A stretch of DNA of 64,000 nt. Source: Strix aluco (lineage: Eukaryota > Chordata > Aves > Strigiformes > Strigidae). Position 1 is the first letter of the stretch; each line of letters begins with the position of its first letter. Below are positions 12,501 through 24,500 of the stretch, in pieces. The notes beneath the pieces are model-generated. The model was given only the letters and a program-made list of their open reading frames with translations, made no database searches and had not been told where the DNA came from. The position numbers and the translations under genes were made by a program. Where the stretch lies: NCBI RefSeq assembly GCF_031877795.1, contig NC_133933.1:64120984-64184983 (forward strand), in the 5' to 3' direction.

Positions 12501-15500
12501 TCCCCTCTGTGACTGGCAGAGAAATAGCTTTTCTTGACTCAGGAGTGCTTGTTGTATGCTGTGCTGGTATGTGCTCATTCTCAGTGACAGGGGATTGAGT
12601 GCAAGGGGATGACCTAGCTCAGAGATGGCTGATGCAGCTGTTATCCCAAGTAACTGTGCTCTCCCTGCACAGATGGCTGAGTCATTCCTGATTCAGCTCT
12701 CGGGCTGTCCCAGTTTAGTAACATCTTTTGGTAATGGTTTCCTTTAAAGCACGGTGCTCTTGAACATATGGTTCAGCAGCTGTCTGTGAGTAGCCTGTTC
12801 TGCGGGCAGGGGTGGCAACTAAGGGTGACGGCTTCCTCATCCATCTCAAGCTCTGCCATCCTCACTCTGCAGAGCCCCAGGGCACTCATCCACACTATAG
12901 AGATGAAGGGGTGTCCATGTTAGTGATTTTGTTCTGCCTAACAGACCGGAATAGTCTCTACGTTGTGCCTCCTGGTGCATTTCCCCATGAGCAAGTGCTC
13001 ATTCACCCAGCCCTCTGGGAGAGATGGAGAGAGCGGGGTTAGCCATGGCTCAGCACGCTGATTAACGGCACCTCTCTAGGTTAACAGTTCCTTTAGGCAA
13101 ACATGGCACTTTATGGTATGCTTGTAAAAGAGACTGTATAATTACAGACTAATGGGCGCGATGTTAAGTAACCTCATTGGTAAACCCAACAGAAGGTTGG
13201 TCTGGACTTAGTACACCTAAGATTACTCTGTGGTACACCAGGAGATGTTTGGTGCTGTAGATAAGCTCAGAGAAGACAGAAGAAGAAGTGTTATGCTCTC
13301 ACATCAGTCCTGGGGACTGCCACAAAGTGTATCAGATTTATTACAGCAACTTCAGGATTGTTCTAATTTATACCCCTGAAAAATTGCTCCAAATAAGCTG
13401 CTTGAATGAACAGTTTGTTGTCTGGTGTCTCTCCCTCCCACTCCAGTATGTTCCTTCCTCCCCTCACATGCCTCCTGGCTGGAATGGCAGGGCAGGGAGA
13501 GCTGATGGAGGACTGGCAGCCAATGGCTCCCTCCATCACACTAGGCAATTTTAAGTGAATCGTTGGTACAAAAAGAGTTTAATACCAATGTTACTAAAAC
13601 ATCTACATTTTTATTTCTTTGACATGTTGTCAGTGAGATATACAAAGCCTACCAGAAGACACCAGGCCTCTCCATCAGCTGACAGTTATTTCAGTGGAAG
13701 TTTCATAACTCTATACCCTAGCTAATGTCAAGGAGTTCAACATGCTGAAAACATTTTGATAGGAAAGCAAGCAATTAAAAGGCCTACTTGGTAGAGAGGA
13801 CAGAGCAGGAGGGTGGCCAGACTTTGGTCTGTCATCAAAGTCACCTAAGTAACAACTTGGTATTCTTGAAAAATCAATTTCTAGGTTAATGAACGTATCC
13901 CACTGGCCAATCAGCTTATACAGGGCAGCACAGTGCTGGTGCTGAATTTAGTAATAATACCCAGAGATTAAGACAAATGACCTACAATCCACTCTGCTTT
14001 AAATAAGGGATACGTTTTAAAGTTCTATCATGCAATGGTATGACATTTTGTACATCAAAAAGAAAAGACTATATATAGGGCATAGTGAAATGTATTATTT
14101 AACTTGCAGCTTTAATTAATGCTTGATGTTGCTTATATGGGTAACAGAAGAGGTAATTATAGACAGTACCAATATTCTTAATTCCTCAGCATCTCCTATT
14201 AGTGTTTCCAGTTCATTGAAACATAACTAATCTTCAAAACGTGGGAAAAGTTCATTCATAGTGGTTTTGCTGCTTTGGCAAAAAGACCAGAGAATAGCAC
14301 GTTGTTTGACTCAGCAATAAAGAGAGGCTGTTCATTTCTCCTTAGAGAAACTAGTCCCTGCGTGCTTCAGAGAAGAGACTTGGAGTTTGCCAGAGGGCTG
14401 TTGTGATAAGGATACGCTTTTTCCCACCTTCGTAAAATCTTTCCCAAGTGCTCAAAGTGCAAGTCTGTGAGAAGCCAAGGGATCAGCAAGACCTTGCTGG
14501 AGAACTGCCATCAGGTTCATGAAGGTTCATGCTCCTTCCAGCCTAGAGCCAGACAGGATCTTCAGTGGTTCCTTCAAGCCACAACTCGTGCCCCTCTCTT
14601 GTTCTTCCAGGGCTCACTGCTGGGTCCTGGCAACTGGGGGAAGAACCCAAATGACCCCAGTGTGAAGTACACAGCTCGGGCTAGAAGGCAGGGGGAGGAA
14701 GAGACTAACACTGAAGCTTCATGATTGCTTTAAGCTGCCATAAGCTGGCTCTGTGGCTGGAAGAAGACATCCTAGTTCTCCTTTCCCTAGTCACACATTT
14801 CTGCTCTCTTCCTCATCTGCCCACAAATATGCCTGTAGCTGCACAGTGACTGAGCGACCGATCCAGTAGAACACCTTTTTTTTTTTTCTGAATGACTTTT
14901 AACTCAGATAATTACCATTATTTGATTCACCACTCTACTGCACAAACATCTGTGCTGTCAAAAATCAAAGAGCTACAGAGAGACTGAATTTCACCTTTTG
15001 TCACTGAAACTCTAGGTGTGAGCCATGAAAGTATAAACTGGTCATCAAAGCATAGCGTTAGTGTTAAGGTGGTTAGTGTAAGTGGAATCCTGGCTGAGCT
15101 AGTATTCAGCCTGCTTATTCATGGATCAGCCTGCCTCTTCTTGCAAGCCTCATTCACCATACACTGTCCAGTTCCTACAATAGATGAGGCAGACAGTAGC
15201 TTCTTGCACTATTTCACCCCAGAACAGGTCAGACAGGCACTGAGTGAGGCACCTTCTTGCAAGGAGCAAGGTAGAGTGAGACTCTGACTGTGGATGGAGA
15301 GGGGTTTCACGGTGCCTTCCGTCTGAGGGTTTAGTTTGTAAACTCGGTGCCATTATTTTCACAAAACTTACCGGGTGCAATGTATGTGTTTACAATGTAT
15401 TTTCAACCCTTTGAAAGTTGGCAAAGAGGAATGTGGTCCCGTGGCTAATTGAAGTGAGCTAGATTTCAAGCTCCACCACCCACACTGTTCTCCAAGTGAC

Positions 15501-18500
15501 TTCTGGCAAGGCTCAGTCTCTCTGTGCTTCAGTTTCCTACCTGTTCAATGAGAAGAATGTATTTTTGTTTTGAGGACAATAAATTCATTCACATTGGTGA
15601 GACACTTGAGTGCCAGAGGGATTGGAGCAGTCATCCAGACGGCTCAGATGTGCACACGGAGTCGTTACTCTGCAACTGCACTTCCCAGAATGCTGGAAAA
15701 GGTCACAGGTGCTGTAAGCACCATTCTGTCATTTTCTGGCCAGGGAGAACTTGTTGGAGAAGCCTGAAGTGTGCTGAGAGCTACACAATACATGTCATAG
15801 TCACCTGTGACCTAACGACTTCAAATTCTGGCTTGGCAGTGCTATCTTGTTCTGAGCAGATATAGTTTGTTAGGTTGTCCTGATTACTCAAAGCTTTATT
15901 TTCTGCCCTACAGTAGTGATTCTTGTTGATTTAAAATTTATAAATGCCTTTCCTTCATCACTTGGTATTATGCATTTCTCAAGACAGCCTTGTTATGAGA
16001 TTACTAAATAATCATCAGTGCTGTAAATCACAGATCTAACTGACGGGCTAAATACCAGTATCAGTGACTGAATTAATTCCCAGCATGTTTCTTTTGGGTT
16101 TAGTGGTGTTACACAAGAGACATTCTGGGTCCCACAGGTCATGAGTAATGACATGAATTACCCATAGGGCAATGGAATGAAATGAATAATGTTATTAATG
16201 TTAAGTACCTTCAAAAAGTAATTGCAATAAAACCATCGTATCATCTAAGTACGCTTTTAATGGAAGTATTTGACTGTTGAAGAGATAATTTTTAGATTAT
16301 ATATTGACCGATCTAGCTAAACATTTCTGGGGTCATCCTGAGATGGCTCTACCTTATGCATAATGACAAACACCAAAGCCAGGAAGTTACTCTGAATTTT
16401 ATACTAGACTAGACACCAGGTATCCCCACATGTTTAAGTAACCGCAGGGATGGCTTTCTATAAGCAAATATTAGAGCTATCAAAAATGAATACAAAATAG
16501 AACTTGGCAAAATCCCTAAAACTGCCTAGTTTTCATCATCGCTACCCAATGGATGGGTTGACAGTCTTTGTCGCCCAGTCTCAGAACATTTAAAAGGAAA
16601 GCAGGACAAAATCCAACTTTATCTCAACATTTGTGCAAGAATAAAATAGCATTAGGTGCGATCTGGAGATTTTTATTAGGTAGTGTGTTTAAAGTAGTAG
16701 CTGGCTCCTAGGTTTTACTTTCTAGCGCTTGTGTGTGAACATGATACATCAATCCCGTCTCCCGAATACCCCAACGCCGCATGCAGGTGACTGCAGCGCT
16801 GGCATTTGCATCCCACTGAAAAAGCCATTGCGCCATTTGATCAGGTTGGGAAAAAACGGTTTGCAAACCAGGAGGCTGCCTCTAATGGGCACTAAACGTG
16901 CACATGTTCGGCGTGGATCAGTCGCGTCAGTCCTCCCGCCTACACCGGGTAGGTTTGGATGGGATTCAGAACCACTCCTCTGTCCGAGGTGTTTTCTGTT
17001 CATGAGGTTAAATTTCCCTCTGGTGAATGTGGCTGCTCCTACAACAATACAAGCCGAAAAAGGGCTCTGGAAATGCGGCCAATCCTGCTGTCGCCCGAGA
17101 GAACGATGTCTTTTGATCCCGCAGTGCTCAGCAGGGAAGGACGGGCCCCAGGCTCGCTGCCGGCTCCCGCAGCGGCGGTTGCGGCTTGCGGTACGGCGCG
17201 GGAGGCGGCGGCTCGCCCCTCAGGCCGCCGCGACTGCTCAAAGCCGGGGCCGCCACCCGCTCCCCTCGCTCCCCTCGCCCCCCGCCCCGGGAGCGGGCCG
17301 CAGAGCGCGGGCCCGTGTCCCCTCCGGCTCGCCGTAGCGCCGCCGCCGCCGGCCGGCAGCGTCGCCCTTTCGGCCCCGCGGCTGAGGGGCGGCGGGGGCT
17401 GCCGTGACGTCTCCCGAGTCGCGTGGCGGCCGGGTGACGCACGCGGAAGCCGCCGCCAGGCACCGCTGGCGATCGTGCCACGGCAGCGGCGGCAGCTCGC
17501 GGGCGAGGGCGGGGGGAGGAGGCGCCGCCTCCCACTGCGCATGCGGCACCGGGATGGAGCCGTGAGTGGGGGGCGGGGGAGGCAGCGGGGTGGTCGCCGG
17601 CGGCGGGCGGGGCGGTGGGGACCCTCGCGCGTGACGGGTGGCGGGGCGGCGGCTCGCGGCTCTGCTCTCGCGCGCTGCCCGGTGGGGAGTCCTGTCCCGG
17701 GGGGGAACCCTGCCCGGGGGGAGCCCAGTCCCGAGGGGGAGCCCTGTCCCGGGGGGGGGAGCCCTGCCCGGGGGGGAACCCTGCCCGGAGGGGAGCACCG
17801 CCCGTGGGGAAGCACCGCCCGTGGGGAGCCGCCGCGCTGTCCCCAGGGTCTGGGGCTTCACGCACCGAGTCGACACTGCCGGGAGCGGGATGTGCTTGTC
17901 CGCTCGGGACCGGGGCTGGCGCCGGGGCCGGGGAGCAGAAATGCCTTCTTCCGCCGGGTGCGGTGGTTTAAGCTTTCCCCTCTAAAGACCCGACTCTTGT
18001 CATTCAGTTTATACACGTTACTTCTCAGTAGAAATAAGATCACCGCGGGCTAAATTAACGTCTCCGAGGCTACAGTTTGCCGGTCAGAGACCCGAGTGAC
18101 TGCCCACTCCTGTAGAGGAACGCTGTGATTTCTCCTCTTCTGTGCTGAATAACCCCCTCTGTGTCTCCGCTCTCAGATCGTGTCTGTTAAGGAAAAACTC
18201 GTTTTCCCGGATATGTCTTCGCATGGACAGAGCCATAGTTGTGACTAATTATTCAGACTTCAATGAAAACAAGAAACAAGACACTAAAAAAAAGCCAAAT
18301 GCACCCCGTGCACGTGAGCTAGTTAGGACAGTCGTGGTTAGCTGTCGGTTGTCATATAGCAGTACTACGTAGTACTGTTAATATTCATTGTGTGCATCTT
18401 TTTATGGAGTTGTGTGCTGCCTCATTAGCTATTAACCATTGTGTAATACAGCTGCAAGAAGAAATTCAAGGTCTTCTGAGGGACACCGAAACAAGCGACG

Positions 18501-21500
18501 TCTTTAAACCGTGAGAAAGTGCAGTGTGTACAGACAGACCCAGTACTATGAATGTAGGTAGCATATATAATCATTTAAATGAAAGTGGTTTTGATGGTTT
18601 TATTTGGGAGCGAGCCTAAAATAGAAAAGAGCAGTTGGAGGCAGAGATGTTGAGGCTACTATGTCAGAAAAACTGCTGGGCGTAAAAGCGAGTTATTTCT
18701 GATTTTATTATCAACTCTGTGCTACCTACTGCTTAATCCCAATTTTGTCACAGCCTTCCCATCTGTGAAGTGAGAGTCTTAAGTTAAAACTATTGTATAA
18801 AAGGCTCTGTTTTTCATAATGGTCTTTAGTAAAAACTGTGTTGTGCAGGCATGAGAAGTGATTTGAAGATGGGGAATAGCCTGAGAAACTTTGAGCCAAA
18901 ACTTTACTCAAAGAGCAAGATTTAACCTACCTTTACATCTCACATATGAATGGCTGCTGGAAGATTGCAGCTCATGGAGTCATGAGTGTGCGTTTCCATA
19001 GTTCACCCCATCACAGACTGCGTTAGTGCAGTTAGTTTTTTACTACTATTTGAGATGCCTAAGTATACTGTTTCTCTGTTTGTATCTCAGTGCTTTCTGC
19101 TCCTTCGCAGTTAGTTTCAGACATATCCAATTTAATTACAAAATATTTAGTTTACTTATAAAATATTTAGTTTCTGTCTGAGTTAGGATAAAACTCAGTA
19201 CAGGTGGTAAAAGCTGCCTGAAAAATCTGCAGACACTTGGATGGCTAGTCTTGAGCTTTGGACTGCCTTGGCCAGGCTGATTAAAGCATCTTCCATTGGT
19301 AAAGCAAAGCACAGTTCTTTACTCATTTGAACAGGTGCTTCCAGAGTGAGGAACCTTTTTTGCTTTTCCCATAAATGCTTCTCAAACATTTTATTCTTTA
19401 TTAGGCTTTTCAGATGTAAGAAAGAAGCTGTTAGTGGGGGATCATCAACTTGCACTTATGTATATTCATAGATTTTATATAATCTCTTTCCAAAAGGCAG
19501 ATGTTAAACAATGAACATATGGGAAGATCATATTATTTGCTTTGTACGTCAGCTGGTGATACATTGAAATGAGGCACTTAAACCACACAAGGAAATTCTG
19601 TTATTGCAATGAGGGACAATGAATAATATATCACCCGATAGGAATGCTATAGATTGTTGTTTCCTGTCAACGATAAGTGTAGTTAAGATTTGGCCGAGTT
19701 CTTGTATTTACTCTTACAAAAAGTGTCCATGTTGCCTTATTGACCTGTAAAGTAGCACATACAGTCAGTGGCTTAAATGAGACTTCAGGAGTAGCAGTAG
19801 GAAAGAAGAAAGGAAGGAAAATGCAGAGTGTGTCCCTACTCTTTCTGGTCTCCTCTCTTTGTTACGTGCCAGCTGACTGTTGTAAGGTAGGTGTATACCT
19901 ACCCATTTTGACTACTAGGTTTTGCACCACCTGGAGAGGAGTTGGAATAAAGAATGAGCCAATGTCTGGAACACGTTTCTCAAAAAACTTGCAAGTGCAT
20001 CTGTGCGCTGGTGTACAAGTAAACCAAGGTGATAATTGCTGCAAGCCGTAACACTGAGTGTTGGCTAAGTGGCTCTGGTGACTCTCTTGTAAGGACTGTA
20101 GAGATGAAGCTGCTTTTCATGTTCACATTATGCATTTTGAAATGTCTGCAAAAACTTAGAAACTAGGAAGCTTACCAAAAGAACCAAGAATATGCATAGC
20201 AAGTCAGAAGTATCCTGCATCAGACTGGAGCTGTAAAGTGGATGCCCAGATGTAAGCTGTTAAGGACAGCACAAGCATATGTGATACTTTCCTGCATATA
20301 TACGATACTCTTCCAGTCGTCAGCTATTCTCAACCCTTGGACTTTCCCATCCAGACCTGGTTTCTGTGTATGGAGTGATCCTTAGTGTGAGCTCTTCCAT
20401 GAAACATTTGGTATCCACTTGAACCCTTATAGTTAATGCAGGCATATCAACATTTTATATACCATTTTTATATATCAAGGATTTTCTTAATAGGATTAGT
20501 ATTTTGGTATCTCAAGATAATATCCCATATCTGGTGTTCTTAAGCACACAAGGAATACGAGGTTATCTGTGGAACTGAAGGAGCCCTTGGAACAGATAGG
20601 AAAATGCAGCTTAGTTATTTAGTTATTTCAGTGCTAGTACAGATGTCATATCTTTAAAGTGGTTTAAGTGCATGACGGCTGAGGTGTTAAGACATTGATT
20701 TAAAGAAAATGCTGTAGTTATATCCCTACAAAAGTTGTGCAGACAAGTTCTGGTTTGAAATGCCTTTATTTGGCATTTTTCAAAGTCAACTTAAAATCCT
20801 ATTTGTCTGTGAGACTTCTGTGTGATGATCTCTGTGACAGATGTCCAATCACTTCCTGTTTATGACTGTGATAATTTCAGGTGTGATTTACCTTTTTTGC
20901 CTGTACAATCAGCTATTCTGACTTCTTAGACTGGTGTGGGGTTTTTGCTCTGCAGAACAGAGCGTGGCAAGGCAAGTTCTGCTGTGTTTGCAGGTGCTAT
21001 GCCAGGAGTCCTGTACAGCCAGTTTATGCAAACTTGTAACATTTACAGTTACTTGCTTGCAGTTCTCATTACTTCTGTGGATTTTTCCTCCCTTCCCCAC
21101 CTCCTTTGTGAGTCAAATTAAGATTTGGATCTTGCAAACTTTACAGCAAAGGAATAACGTAATTATTTTTGTAGTGCCTCATTTGAAGAGAATGCAGCAA
21201 TTCTTAAAGAAAATAGAGGTTATTATTAAATCCTTTTGCTGGTTTAAAGTGAACTGTTTGCCTTTTTTTTAAAGGCTGCCAGGCATGCAGGCATGGGGTA
21301 CCTGGTCCCAGAATTCAGGCTGGGCTTATGAAAAGGATTCCACCACCTTTTCTGTGTTATTCATTAATGTGGTGAACCAGTGAGAGCACCATTCAGCTGG
21401 TGAAAAGAAGTTTTATTCCAAGCTGAAAGGAAGCACTGTCATTAAAGACTTACGCTTTCATTTCTTTCCATGATGGTGCTCATACAACTTTATTGGAAAG

Positions 21501-24500
21501 CACCCTCATCCCCCACCCCCAATCCTTCAGCTTTCCCATATAAACTGTACAGCTTTCCATGATCATACAGTAGAAAATCAGCTATATGGTGGCTCAGTTT
21601 TGGCATAACTCAAAATGAGATGTTGATTGTGTTTTGAAACATGGTGTATTTGTCCTCTTTTGAACTATGCATTTAAATAAAAAGGAAGATAGAGGAGGGA
21701 TATGTTATGTAGGATTAATTTTTTGAGCATATTTCCCTTAAGCTAACAGAACTGGAAGTTACCTGTTTCCAAGAGAATGCAGTTGGTCCTTTCAGGACTT
21801 TTTTCCCCTCTGTTTTGTCTTTAACCTAATGATAACCACCAGTCGTGGAAGAGATGTCATTGCTTTTATCTGTATTTGAATTTAAGTGTCTAATAAACTT
21901 AAGTTCAGGTTTCTATTTTCCAAGCTTTGGTGGAGCTCAGACAAGAATGCAGAGCCTGAGCATGCAATATCTAGCAGATCTGGAGTTCTGCCTTACTCCT
22001 TGTTAGGGGTTATCCTGCAGGGATAAGGTGTATATATATAGGGTGTAGAAAACTCATCAAGATCCTGTGCAGGTAACTGAGTTGTTAGTGACATCAATCC
22101 CTGTAGGTTAAGCTGTCATTGCAGGAGACATGGTATCTTGGCAGTTTAAATTATTAACGTATGAACTAAAAAAATGTAATTTTTTCTTCCTCTAAGAAAT
22201 GCTTTCTCTTGCTCAGGTCTTAGGACAATAGAAAACCCTAGCATAAAAAGAATGGGCAAAATTAATACATTTTGGGGCATGGATGTGTGCGCACATACAT
22301 ATGTCTAATAATTCCTAATAGTTATCCTTGCTCTATAAAAGAGCATTTTTTTTTTTTTTTTGGTAGTTAGATGTTACCTCAGAGTTTGTTTTAATTTTCT
22401 TTGGAGGAACGAACAGGGTCTTTTCCCCCCCTCCCCTCCTTTTAGAAATATGACTGACAGCTAATTAATTCTGTGCTTTCTTTTGCTTCCTGCAGGTTGG
22501 CACCGATGCGATTATATACGCTGTCCAAACGGCATTTTGTTCTGGTCTTTGTAGTATTCTTTGTTTGTTTTGGTCTGACAGTCTTCATAGGAATAGCAGG
22601 TAAGGATGTTGTCTTTTAAAAAGATTACAGTTCTTGTAGGCTTTGTCTAAACCTGTTGGTATTTACAGATGTATTTAAATGCTAATAAGCTTACAGCCCC
22701 TGAGATGTCTGAGGAAGCATTACTTTTGACAGGGAGGGGGAGGTGTTTCTTCCATCTTATTTTTATAGGAGTACTACCTACACAGATTTGGTATTTGCAA
22801 CCGCTTTGCAGGGGAGAGTCAGTAAAGTAAAACAAAACCAGCTTCATTGTAATACAATTTTTCAGCAGACTGCTACATTAATTTTCTTCTTTGTATTTCA
22901 ATCTGTAAAATGGTGATGCTAATACTTGATTTCCTGTGATGTAATGTAAAAATATGAGCTTCTCTTGTCGAATATATATGAGTTTAGGTCTCTGGTTTCA
23001 AAGACCTTTGGGAAGCCAAGCACTTAGTGCCTGGATACTTATCCTGGAGATCAGAGAGATTTGTGGAAGTCTGTTCGACAAAGATGCAGAGTGTCATTAG
23101 GCAGATGGAAAGCGTGGGAGCCCTCTGTATTTCATGCCAGAGAGCTTTTTGAGGTCTAAAATGTACTTGAAAAAGAAGTCAGCATGCTGTCACTGGAGTG
23201 CTAATAAGCTAATACTCTGCTGTCAGGATAGCTTTGTCAACACAGAAGTGACAGACAGGGAGAGGGGAAGGGAGGGACTCATTAAGCAACCTGCCCCCCA
23301 TGTAAGAGTTATTTAAGGTCGTTACCAGCTCCCCCCACTTTACTGCTTATTTCCATGTCACTCTGTGCTCTCCTGTGCTGCTCTCTGATACCTCTTTACC
23401 TGTCTGTAGGGTTGTTTCTACTTCTGCCCTGTCCTTCACTTCCTTTAGGATGAGACTGGCTGCCCAGGCCTGAGACTCATCTGCTCCTGCCTGCCTTGGA
23501 AAGAAGGGGGGATTAATTGGAGGCAGCTGTTTGGGCTTTTTATGCCCATCTGTGCCTTGTAGGCAGTACATTCTTCATAATAGCATTAAATAATAAAATT
23601 TGTCTGTGAAATAAAACCTTTCCTGCTGTTTGATTTATTGTAGCAGCCTAAGGTCCAAATAGGCTTTCAGTTCAAAAAGGTTAACCACTGATATTCCTGT
23701 GACTTGCCTAAGGATGCTGAAGGGCATTATTTGGCCACTAAACTACCATATAAATACATTTACGAAAATGCATTTCATATGGATGATAAAGGAAAAAAAC
23801 CCTGGAATTGCTTAATTTAGTGTCATTCGGGTTAAAAAGTGAACCATATTTATAGTTGTGTATTTATACTGCCCAGTTGCAAGAAATGCAAGTTTTATGT
23901 AAGACTAGGCTAAAGGCAGTGCTCCTGGAAGAGAAAACTGAGCATTTCATTCTTTATTGGTAGCAGAACCTGAAAGAGAGCTGTGTTGGTGTGTTGCATT
24001 GCATCTGCATGCAGAGTGGTCTGATGATGTGGTTGCCTTTGGTCCAGGGCACTTGGCTGCTGTAAGCAACAACGCTTGGTCATCTGTACCCTGCTGGGGT
24101 CCCAGGGCTTGCCTGTGATCCCCTTCAGGAACTAGCATGGCTGTGGGATTTTTGTCTTTGTATGACTGGTTTGATGGATAGTTTTGCTGACAAAGTGTGA
24201 ACACAGTTCATTATTACGACTTAATTATTTTTAAAAGAATGCTGTTTACCTTGGGAGGAGACCCACTGAACACTTAACTGTGATGTTTTTCTTGTTGACA
24301 GCTCCTTGCTTCCTGTGAATAGAGGGAGGGGCCCTAACAGTAGACTCCTCCCTCATTAAAGCAAAACTCACCAAACCCACTAAGTAAATGAAAAAGTGGG
24401 AGATACATCCATATTTTCTGTGCTACTTGAATGCTCCATTGCCCATACTCAACATCTCTATCTGCAGTTTGGGAAGCCTAGCAGAAGTCTTGCTTCTCAT

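Larger units (their letters stand above)
17080..17950. promoter_or_regulatory. second CpG island: alternative TMEM181 promoter
   Basis: This second CpG-dense island lies inside TMEM181 intron 1. It carries a CRE-like TGACGTCT at 17405-17412, an NRF1-like TGCGCATGCG at 17536-17545 and a short exon with a good gtgagt donor at 17562. A perfect octamer ATTTGCAT is at 16804-16811, just upstream. The phase match of the exon to exon 2 is what ties the island to TMEM181. Confidence 0.75.
9594..22495 (+). other. TMEM181 intron 1 (long form)
   Basis: The 12.9-kb intron holds a CR1 copy (about 10555-11035), a MIR-like SINE (about 15440-15560), the second CpG island (17080-17950), a second MIR-like trace (about 18716-18775) and a short tandem at 19137-19175 (aaaatatttagttta twice). 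I recognise no other gene in it. A CT microsatellite lies at about 11940-11959. Confidence 0.7.

Noticed and set aside
16959-18053. Open frames of up to 364 codons over the second CpG island
   Set aside because: Same compositional effect; peptides are repetitive and driven by the G-rich array.
23680-23760. Possible antisense MIR fragment (gtgacttgcctaagg)
   Set aside because: The match is limited to one short segment and could be chance.
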